DNA of 44,714 nt, from assembly GCF_030145185.1 (NCBI RefSeq), contig NZ_JAQYWB010000047.1:1-44714 (forward strand), in the 5' to 3' direction. This DNA is from Desulfoluna sp. (lineage in GTDB: Bacteria; Desulfobacterota; Desulfobacteria; Desulfobacterales; Desulfolunaceae). Positions within the stretch are counted from its first letter, which is position 1. Every line of letters begins with the position of its first letter. Shown in pieces: positions 15,619 to 22,707 of the stretch. The notes under the pieces are model-generated. The model ran no database searches. It was given only the letters and a program-made list of their open reading frames with translations, and had not been told where the DNA came from. Made by a program: the position numbers and the translations under genes.

Positions 15619-18159
15619 GTGAAAATAAACCACGCTTTAAAATCATTTCTGGTTTCCCGTGTCGGCATCCTCCTCACCATGCTGACATTCACCCTTCTGG
15701 TTGTCTTGACGGCCCTTCCCTTTGCAGGAAAGCATGTGGCTCTCTCCTGGCTGATGAAAAACGGCATAACGGAGGCTCACATCGACAATGTGGACCTCAA
15801 CCTCTTTACCGGATCCCTGGCCGTTGAGGGGGTTCATCTGCGATCGCAAAGCGGTGAGACAACCTCCCTGACCCGATGTTCCGTCAACCTGGCCATGACA
15901 GAACTTGTGAAAAACCGTATACGCATTGAATCCCTTCATCTGGAAGGGTTAGACCTTGCGATCACCCAAGGGAAACAAATCACCATCGGCGGGATCAAAC
16001 TTCCTTCAGAGGCCCCTCCCCCGGAACCCGCCTCCCCGATAAAGGCAGAAAATCCCTGGAAGATCGGGATCGATGCTCTCAGCATCCAAAAAAGCACGAT
16101 GGCCGTCACCATCCCGGACCTGACCCTTCACCTTGAGCTTACCGATGCATCCCTGACCCATCTTCATGCATGGACACCCGAAGAAGAAGCCCGACTTGAG
16201 ATCAAAGGGAGCCTCAACACAAGCCCCCTTCTCATCTCCCTGGATCTCACCCCCTTTGCCAAAACCCTGGCCGTCCGAGGCGGTATTCAGCTCAAGCCCT
16301 TCTCCCTTGCGCCCTTTCACCGCATGGCGACGCCTCATCTCTCCGACTTGACAGGCGACCTCTCCATCGATACCCGCCTCGCCTTCACCCACACCCCTGG
16401 AACCGGGACCACCCTCAGTCAGACCGGCACCCTGGCCCTGCACAATGCAGGGGGAAAGGTAAAAAGCCAGGGGGTGACCCTCAACGATCTGGATCTGACC
16501 TGGCTCGGCGATCTATGGGCAACCCTTGACGCCGAAAACGCCCTGACAGACCTCCGCAGCCTGGGGCGCCTTGCCAACAGTGAACTCAATGCCATGATGA
16601 CAAAGCCAGGGCTTCACCTTCGCCATCAAGGGGTGATCTGGAATGGTGAGATGCGCGTTCAACCCAAACGGGAAGATGGCCTGACCGCACGGGGCAACCT
16701 GAGTGTCAATCAAGCCCTGGCCACCGACACCGACAGCCGTGACGAGTTAGCGGCTCTTTCCCGGCTTTTCATCTACGATCTCAAGGCAAACGGCCTGAAG
16801 AATATCCGGACGCCGCACATCTTCCTCAAAGGAGTCAAAGCGCTTCCCCCCTTAGCCGAAATAGGCTCCCTCGACCTCACGGGCATCGCCCTGAACAATC
16901 TCCGTGACCTGAGCGCCGACACCCTCATCATCGGAAACGTAGCCACCGCCCTGGAACGAGACCCGGAAGGCCACCTTACCTTTCTCAAGAGCCTGACCGC
17001 CCTGATGCCTCCCCAGCCCAAAGAAACTGAAGCACCCTTCTCACAAGTGGACAGCCCAGCCGAGCCTCCCCCACCACCTGATGAGCCCCCGGCCTTCACA
17101 CTGAAAATCAACACCCTTCGGATTTTCGGAAACAAATTTTTCCATTTTACGGATCGAAGCGTCACCCCATCCTTTAATAAGGGCGTCACCCTCAAACGGT
17201 TCGAGCTCTTAAATATCGATTCTTCAAAACCGGAGCAAGACCTTCCCCTGTCCCTCCAGGCAACGCTGAGCACCCATGAGGCCCTCTCGATTACCGGCAC
17301 GGTCCGACCCTTTTCCGCCGATGTCACAGCACACCTGAACGCCGCGATCACCCATATCAACCTGGCCCCCCTCTCGCCCTACAGCTCCCAGGCCCTGGGG
17401 TACCTCATCGACACCGGCAACGTCAGCGCCGTGTCAAAAATCGACATCAACGCCGGAGTCCTCGACGTCACCAACCAGCTCACCCTGCGTAACCTTAAGC
17501 TGGTCGCCGACGATGAGGAGACCATCGACCAGGTGATGAAGAATCTCACCCTGCCCCTGGACTACGCCCTCTCCATTCTGGAGGACGACCACGGCACCAT
17601 CCACCTTGCCCTCCCCGTCACCGGCGATATTCGCAACCCCGATATCAGCCTGAACAGCATCATCCAGAAAGCCATGACCAAAGCCATCACCAAGGCCTCC
17701 GTCTCATACCTCTCCTTCCTGCTGCAACCCTACGGAGCCCTGCTCATGGTGGCCGACAAAGCAGGCGAACTCATGACAGAAATCCACCTGGACCCCGTCA
17801 GCTTTAAGCTGGGAAGCCCCACCCCCAGCTCGGCGGGCCTCGCCTACCTCAAGGTCGTGGCAGACCTCATGAAGAAAAAAGAGGTCCTGAATCTCACCGT
17901 CTGCGCCAACGCGGTGATCGAGGACCTGACCCTGGAAGAAGAGACAACGGAAGGGAACACCCACCCCCTCCTGAAAAACGAAAAAACACCCCTTCCCCAA
18001 GTCGATAAAACCCTCTACCTGGAGCTGGCCAGACAACGCGCCGACTCCATCCACGATATCCTGGTCCAACACGGAATCAACCCGGCCCGCATCCACCTCT
18101 GTACCCCCCGCTTCACCGTCTCGAAACAGGAAAAACCAGAAGCAACGCTGACGCTTTAA
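15619..18159 (+). CDS. DUF748/AsmA-like periplasmic protein
   Basis: The 846-residue protein has one N-terminal membrane segment (about residues 13-33). Long beta-rich AsmA-like stretches follow (for example AHIDNVDLNLFTGSLAVEGV and LRIESLHLEGLDLAI-type repeats), then a Pro-rich hinge near residue 480 (PAEPPPPPDEPPAF). The second half contains the DUF748 signature around ITHINLAPLSPY and the tail has an OmpA-like turn (LARQRADSIHDILVQHGI). AsmA-like proteins are thought to bridge inner and outer membranes and carry lipids, but DUF748 members are poorly characterised. The start is a GTG 63 bases after the gspF stop, so the two genes are probably co-transcribed. The downstream flank is the repeat island. 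Confidence 0.82.
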   Translation: MKINHALKSFLVSRVGILLTMLTFTLLVVLTALPFAGKHVALSWLMKNGITEAHIDNVDLNLFTGSLAVEGVHLRSQSGETTSLTRCSVNLAMTELVKNRIRIESLHLEGLDLAITQGKQITIGGIKLPSEAPPPEPASPIKAENPWKIGIDALSIQKSTMAVTIPDLTLHLELTDASLTHLHAWTPEEEARLEIKGSLNTSPLLISLDLTPFAKTLAVRGGIQLKPFSLAPFHRMATPHLSDLTGDLSIDTRLAFTHTPGTGTTLSQTGTLALHNAGGKVKSQGVTLNDLDLTWLGDLWATLDAENALTDLRSLGRLANSELNAMMTKPGLHLRHQGVIWNGEMRVQPKREDGLTARGNLSVNQALATDTDSRDELAALSRLFIYDLKANGLKNIRTPHIFLKGVKALPPLAEIGSLDLTGIALNNLRDLSADTLIIGNVATALERDPEGHLTFLKSLTALMPPQPKETEAPFSQVDSPAEPPPPPDEPPAFTLKINTLRIFGNKFFHFTDRSVTPSFNKGVTLKRFELLNIDSSKPEQDLPLSLQATLSTHEALSITGTVRPFSADVTAHLNAAITHINLAPLSPYSSQALGYLIDTGNVSAVSKIDINAGVLDVTNQLTLRNLKLVADDEETIDQVMKNLTLPLDYALSILEDDHGTIHLALPVTGDIRNPDISLNSIIQKAMTKAITKASVSYLSFLLQPYGALLMVADKAGELMTEIHLDPVSFKLGSPTPSSAGLAYLKVVADLMKKKEVLNLTVCANAVIEDLTLEEETTEGNTHPLLKNEKTPLPQVDKTLYLELARQRADSIHDILVQHGINPARIHLCTPRFTVSKQEKPEATLTL

Positions 18160-18171
18160 CAAAGATTAAAG

Positions 18172-18475
18172 GTAACTATTCAGCTCATGTCACCCAATCG
18201 CCACGCACCGATACGGCAGGGTCGATGAAGAAGGAAACCGTATAAAGGGTCTGGCCTTAGGTAACCTTGTCGATGTGAAAGGTAGGGTGCGCCGTGCGCA
18301 CCGATTAACGTCCGATAAACCTGCAACGCCGCATTTTGTGATAAATATTGAGACGGGGCTGGAGGTTTGCGTGACGTTGAACGGTGCGGGAGCCGCACCC
18401 TACGGGCTGAAACGTTTTTACGAAACTTTTTTCAAAAAGAGACCAGCCAGAGACAGGATGAAGCTGAATAGTTAC
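18172..18475. mobile_element. MITE-like element with 14-bp terminal inverted repeats
   Basis: gtaactattcagct at 18172-18185 is the exact reverse complement of agctgaatagttac at 18462-18475. The interior has no open frame of note but contains a REP pair of the family found near the RAYT gene (18281-18403). The sequence gattaaaggtaac flanks the left end and recurs right after the right end. Its size of about 304 bp, the inverted ends and the lack of coding sequence fit a non-autonomous transposable element. The family is not identified. Confidence 0.55.
18281..18403 (-). repeat. REP pair (BIME) of the RAYT-linked family, reverse orientation
   Basis: Palindrome ggtagggtgcgccgtgcgcacc (18281-18302) faces ggtgcgggagccgcaccctac (18383-18403). 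The stretch between contains ggaggtttgcgtgacgtt, the near-exact reverse complement of aacgtaacgcaaacctcc in the repeats at 43.3 and 44.2 kb. It is therefore one unit of that family, inverted and located 24 kb away. Confidence 0.8.
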
Positions 18476-18534
18476 GATTAAAGGTAACGATTCAGCTCTT
18501 GTGAAATCAAGAGAGATTCCGGTGGCGAGGTGTA

Positions 18535-19295
18535 TAGAAATGGGACCACCGAACGGGGACACTGCCAGGGTTTTGACAACGGAGTGGAGGCACCACCGCA
18601 CCCTGCTGGGCGCGCCGTGCTCCGCCGCGGCTTTTTTTTGCCGGGGGCTTGGCCCCAGCCCGAACAACCTTCACAGCCAAAACTTGCCTCGCATCCGTTA
18701 TCACATCCCGACGAGCGGCTTCCTCCCATCGGTATCGCGTAAATGCCGCGACGGAGCACGGCGCGCCCGAAAGACAACACCGATGATAAATTGAAGAGAG
18801 AGGGTCCACCGAACCGGAACACCGATAGGGTTTTCACATTGGAATGGATTCTCTACGGCCCCCGACTGGGCGCGCCGTGCTCCGTCGCGGCTTTTTTGGA
18901 CGGGGGCTTGGCCCCAGCCCGAACAACCTTCACAGCCAAAACTTACCCCGCATCCGTTATCACTTCCCAACGAGCGGCTCTCTCCCACCGGTATCGCGTA
19001 AATGCCGCGACGGAGCACGGCGCGCCCGAAAAACAGCACCGTTAAGAAGTTGAAGAGAAATGGGGCCACCGAACAGGAACAATGCCAGGATTTTGAGAAT
19101 GGAGTGGATTCACCACGGCTCCCGACTGGGCGCGCCGTGCTCCGCCGCGGCTTTTTTGGGCGGAGGCTTGGCCCCAGCCCGAACAACCTTCACAGCCAAA
19201 ACTTGCCTCCCATCCGTTATCACATCCCGACGAGCGGCTCTCTATCCCACCGGTATCGCATAAATGCCGCACCGGAGTGCGGCGCTCCAGGGGAC
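18535..19295. repeat. Three tandem 260-bp repeats with 24-bp inverted arms
   Basis: The landmark gggcgcgccgtgctccg recurs at 18608, 18868 and 19128, exactly 260 bases apart each time. In the middle copy the arm at 18868-18891 is perfectly complementary to 19004-19027, with 112 bases between. In the first copy the arms (18608-18631 and 18745-18768) have one mismatch. In the third copy the right arm is degenerate. Each unit also carries gcttggccccagcccgaaca and cttcacagccaaaact. Open frames through the array shift between copies and read as low-complexity peptides, so it is not coding. Confidence 0.88.
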
Positions 19296-19599
19296 AAGGG
19301 TGATCAGGTGGTGATGTAGACACGCTGATGGCCGAAACGATGATCGAGGCCTCAAGACTCTTTTAGCGGCGTAGCCGGAGACGAAGACACTTCATGAGCT
19401 TGAGCTTCATGGTGACAATGCGTTTGCTTTGAGCCCCATCAGGGCTGATACTGCGCCGCACTGAGCGTTTCCTTGCACTCCACGCGAATGCGGACGCATT
19501 TCAGCCCGGAGTGACGCCCCCCGATGCGCATTCGCAAACCCGCTTTCGAGGTGTTTTTGCCTAAGTGGCTTCGCCACCCTCGCCGCCGGAGGCCTATTT
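19296..19599. other. Right part of the repeat island
   Basis: This non-coding stretch lies between the 260-bp array and the end of the TPR-like gene. It contains copy B of the dispersed hairpin repeat (about 19479-19596). No promoter, terminator or gene is clear in 19296-19478. Confidence 0.55.
19479..19596 (-). repeat. Dispersed hairpin repeat, copy B
   Basis: Read on the minus strand it begins with a ggtggcgaagccac hairpin, followed by aaaacacctcgaaagc and gtttgcg. This order is also seen at 43262-43340. It ends in gcgtccgcattcgcgtg as at 8396-8460. On the plus strand, 19541-19564 also matches 175-198. Confidence 0.6.
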
Positions 19600-20526
19600 T
19601 TAATAAGGAATCGTCAGGGTCAGACCGAGGCAGGATTTACTTTGGTTTTTTTCGAGTTCATCGCCCCAGTGGAGCATCTCTTTCCAGAGGCTTTCGCGGG
19701 ATTGGCGGTTTGCTTTCAGGGCACCGGTGTAGGAGCCGTGGATGCTTCCAGAATAGAATCCGAAGCCGACAAAGGAGATCAGGGCACCCAGGGCGTTATT
19801 GCCGTCATCGAAACTCTCGGCAGCGGCGAGTCCCAGGGCCACGTTCAGCAAAAAGGCCACGGTGGCATCCTGATAACGGCCGAGATAAAGATACCCACCC
19901 CCGGGAATCAGGGCGAAGCCCCCGGCCAGGGTGGGGGATTTTTCAGGCAGGGCTTTGAATTGGTCCAGGCTGTTCAGGATGCCCTGAACCCCGCAAGAGC
20001 GGACCACATCCCCTGCAGAGGCCTTAAAAGCGGCCTCGGCGCGCGGCAGGTCACCCATGGCCAGGCGGGTCCAGGCCAGGCGGGTGAGGAGCAGATGCTG
20101 GGCCTCGGCATCCCCTTTAAACTCCACCTGAAGATTGGAGAGAAGCACCACGCCCCCTGCCGGATCGCCAAGGCGGTTGTGACACATGGCCTCCATCATG
20201 CCAGCGGCCAGGGCAAGCGCGGAGGAGTCGAAACGATGTCGAAATCGGCCAAAGGATTTTCCCGCTTTTTCATACTGTTCATCCATATAGAAAGCCAGTG
20301 CCCGGGCGTAATGGGCCGCAGCCTGCTGAGGCGCCTCCGGGAAAAAATGGATAAACCGTGAAAACTCGGCAGCCGCACCGGGGAACTCCCCCTGCTCATA
20401 AAGGGTCCGGGCATAGCCGAACTGATCCTCTGCATCTAAAATGATCGTTTCTGAAACAGCGGACGTAACGGTCAGACAAAAAAGAAACAGGCCCAGAAGG
20501 CCTGCTGAAAAGGCGTGACGATTCAT
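19600..20526 (-). CDS. Exported TPR-like protein at the end of the T2SS operon
   Basis: The 308-residue protein has a signal peptide (MNRHAFSAGLLGLFLFCLTV, probable cleavage after AVS). Helical repeats resembling TPRs follow (YARTLYEQGEFPGAAAEFSR, HYARALAFYMDEQYEKAGKS). The C-terminal part has two hydrophobic, glycine-rich stretches (FALIPGGGYLYLGRYQDATV and ALGALISFVGFGFYSGSIHG) that could insert in a membrane. It follows the YidD-like gene after 29 bases on the same strand. The ATG at 20526 is chosen because it starts the signal peptide; the frame is open to 20565. Function is not known. A structural or assembly role beside the YidD-like protein is inference. Confidence 0.72.
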   Translation of the reverse strand: MNRHAFSAGLLGLFLFCLTVTSAVSETIILDAEDQFGYARTLYEQGEFPGAAAEFSRFIHFFPEAPQQAAAHYARALAFYMDEQYEKAGKSFGRFRHRFDSSALALAAGMMEAMCHNRLGDPAGGVVLLSNLQVEFKGDAEAQHLLLTRLAWTRLAMGDLPRAEAAFKASAGDVVRSCGVQGILNSLDQFKALPEKSPTLAGGFALIPGGGYLYLGRYQDATVAFLLNVALGLAAAESFDDGNNALGALISFVGFGFYSGSIHGSYTGALKANRQSRESLWKEMLHWGDELEKNQSKSCLGLTLTIPY

Positions 20527-20555
20527 CAAATGAAAAAACTCCTCTGTCCGTGGGT

Positions 20556-20990
20556 TCAATCCCACCCTTTAAAATGCAGGGGTAAAACGGGGGGCGTCCC
20601 TTTTTTTTTAAGCGTTTCATTACTCCCCCACCAGAAATCATTGGATGACACCGGATCCCAGGCATACCGCTCACCCCCCACCACCACCTGGGGAAGGCGC
20701 TCTGTATCGTTGCCGCCACACCGGATCAACCGATCGCAGCTGAGCACAAGCCCTTTAACGGGGCCGTGTTTCGTCACGGCATCTTTGGCATACCGGGCAC
20801 AAGAGGGCACATGGCTGCACCGTTTGCTGTCGGTGGTTGAAATCAATGATTTAAAAAGCGAAAAAAGAAGGGGATTATCAGAGGTTTCGGCGCCAACACC
20901 TCCCGGTAAAAGCAGCCCCGAAAAAAGAAAAAGGCCCATCAGCAGGTGCCCTACCCTTCCTGCCCGGGGCTTGTCAGTGCCCTTAGTCAT
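20556..20990 (-). CDS. Exported YidD-like protein
   Basis: The 144-residue protein contains the YidD core: RCSHVPSCARYAKDAVTKHG, then KGLVLSCDRLIRCGG and a downstream YAWDPV, with the three conserved Cys. Ordinary YidD is about 70-85 residues, cytoplasmic, and assists membrane-protein insertion. This one has an extra N-terminus with a signal-peptide-like segment (about residues 14-35, LLMGLFLFSGLLLPGGVGAE) and so should be exported or membrane-anchored. Its ATG lies inside the end of gspE (8-base overlap), so it is probably translated together with the secretion ATPase. A role in secretion is suggested by position only. It is not the rpmH-rnpA-yidC-linked copy. Confidence 0.75.
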   Translation of the reverse strand: MTKGTDKPRAGRVGHLLMGLFLFSGLLLPGGVGAETSDNPLLFSLFKSLISTTDSKRCSHVPSCARYAKDAVTKHGPVKGLVLSCDRLIRCGGNDTERLPQVVVGGERYAWDPVSSNDFWWGSNETLKKKGTPPVLPLHFKGWD

Positions 20991-22707
20991 GACTCACCCG
21001 CAGCACCTCTTCAATGGTCGTTAGCCCGTGCAACGCCTTGTCAATTCCATCATCCCGCAGCGTGGCCATCCCCTGATGCACCGCCTCCCCTTTAATCAGG
21101 TTGGCATCGGAGGTTTTCACCATCACCCCTTTGAGATGTTCATCCACTTCCATGATTTCAAAAATGGCCATCCGGCCTTTGTAACCGGTCTGAAAACAAG
21201 CCTCGCACCCCACGGCCCGGTAAAAATTCCCTCCATGGGAGCGCTCGGCATTAATCCCTGCGCGACGCAGCAGATCCGGGTCGGGATGATAGGGCTCCTT
21301 GCATTGGGGACAGAGCTTACGCACCAGGCGTTGGGCGATGACCGCCTTGATGGCGGATGAAAGGAGAAAGGGTTCGATGCCAATATCCACCAGACGGGTC
21401 ACGGCGCTGGCCGAGTCGTTGGTGTGAAGAGTCGAAAAAACCAGGTGACCGGTAAGGGCCGATTGAACGGCAATCTCCGCGGTTTCTCTGTCCCTGATCT
21501 CTCCGACCAGGATCACATCCGGGTCCTGCCTGACAATGGAGCGAAGCCCCAGGGCAAAGGTCAGGTCAATCTTTCGATTCACCTGAATCTGGCCGATGCC
21601 CTTAAGCTGATACTCCACGGGATCTTCAATGGTGATGATGTTCTTGTCCGGTGAATTGATGGCAGAGATAATGGCGTAAAGGCTGGTGGTCTTTCCGCTG
21701 CCCGTGGGGCCGGTGACCAGAATAATGCCGTTGGGATTCTGGATCAAACGGCCGATGGTGGCGTAGGTGGAGTCACTCATGCCGAACTCGGACAGGGTGA
21801 GGAGCGAACCCGATTTATTTAAAAGTCGCATGACCACGCGCTCACCATGGGTGGTGGGCACGGTGGAGACTCGGATATCCACATCGTGCTCTCCAATCCG
21901 GACATCAATGCGCCCGTCCTGGGGAAGCCTTTTTTCTGCAATATTGAGTTTGGCCATCACCTTGATACGGGAAACCAGGGCCGTCTGAATCCAGCGGGGC
22001 GGGGTTAACAGGTCGTAGAGGATCCCGTCCACACGGTACCTGATTTTAAAGCTGTCCTGATAGGGTTCAATGTGGATATCACTGGCCCGCGCTTTGATGG
22101 ACTGGGAGATGATATGGTTCACCAACCGGATAAGTTGCGAATCACTGGTATCATCCAGGAGATCGGCGGTCTCCTCCATATCGGCCAGAATATCGCTGCC
22201 GCTCTCCTCCATGTCCTGAACCAGATCCTGGGCCGATCCCCGGCTCATGTCATAAAAGGTGTTGATGGCCGAAAGGATCCGGCTGCGCGGAGCGATCACC
22301 TTGGCCAGGGGGCCACAGGAGAGGCGACGGGCCAGATCATCCGCGGCCTGAAGGGCACAGGGATCGTTCACGGCCAGTCGCACCGGGCCATTCCCATCTT
22401 CAGGAATCAAGGGCACCATGTAATGTTTTTTCAAAAACTGAATGGGAATAAACTCTGTAAACTCACCCTTCATCCCAGTGATATCCACGGTGTCCACGAG
22501 TTCCATGGCATAGACTTCGGCAAGGACGGTCAAAAACTTGGACTCGCTCAACACCCGCCGTTTCAGAAGCGCCTCACCATAATGAATCCCCTGGGATTCA
22601 GCGTAGACAAGGACCTCTTCCAGCAAGGCCTCATCGAGGCCAAACTTTTCATGAATCAGGGTCGCCAGAAGGTTCCGGAACGGGGTCTCCGGTGCGATGG
22701 GCATCAT
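20983..22707 (-). CDS. gspE: T2SS secretion ATPase GspE
   Basis: The 574-residue protein has an N-terminal GspE_N domain (about residues 1-150). A core ATPase follows with Walker A GPTGSGKTTSLYA (near 330), an Asp box (ITIEDPVEYQ), Walker B (DPDVILVGEIRDRETAE) and a His box (LTGHLVFSTLHTNDS). The zinc-binding tetracysteine motif is CPQC...CEAC near residues 470-510. It is the cytoplasmic hexameric motor that powers pseudopilus assembly through GspF and GspL. The start overlaps the gspD stop as TGATG; an in-frame GTG one codon upstream and an ATG one codon downstream are alternatives. Its 3' end overlaps the YidD-like gene. Confidence 0.96.
   Translation of the reverse strand: MMPIAPETPFRNLLATLIHEKFGLDEALLEEVLVYAESQGIHYGEALLKRRVLSESKFLTVLAEVYAMELVDTVDITGMKGEFTEFIPIQFLKKHYMVPLIPEDGNGPVRLAVNDPCALQAADDLARRLSCGPLAKVIAPRSRILSAINTFYDMSRGSAQDLVQDMEESGSDILADMEETADLLDDTSDSQLIRLVNHIISQSIKARASDIHIEPYQDSFKIRYRVDGILYDLLTPPRWIQTALVSRIKVMAKLNIAEKRLPQDGRIDVRIGEHDVDIRVSTVPTTHGERVVMRLLNKSGSLLTLSEFGMSDSTYATIGRLIQNPNGIILVTGPTGSGKTTSLYAIISAINSPDKNIITIEDPVEYQLKGIGQIQVNRKIDLTFALGLRSIVRQDPDVILVGEIRDRETAEIAVQSALTGHLVFSTLHTNDSASAVTRLVDIGIEPFLLSSAIKAVIAQRLVRKLCPQCKEPYHPDPDLLRRAGINAERSHGGNFYRAVGCEACFQTGYKGRMAIFEIMEVDEHLKGVMVKTSDANLIKGEAVHQGMATLRDDGIDKALHGLTTIEEVLRVSHD

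Larger units (their letters stand above)
18160..18534. other. Left part of the repeat island
   Basis: This non-coding stretch after the DUF748 gene holds a MITE-like element (18172-18475) and, just beyond it, a direct copy of its left flank: gattaaaggtaac at 18164-18176 is repeated at 18476-18488, 312 bases apart. No gene is supported. Confidence 0.6.

Noticed and set aside
18501-19323. Several 60-160-codon frames on both strands in the 18.5-19.3 kb region
   Set aside because: They run through the 260-bp tandem repeats, change frame from unit to unit (260 is not a multiple of three) and have no start-site support.
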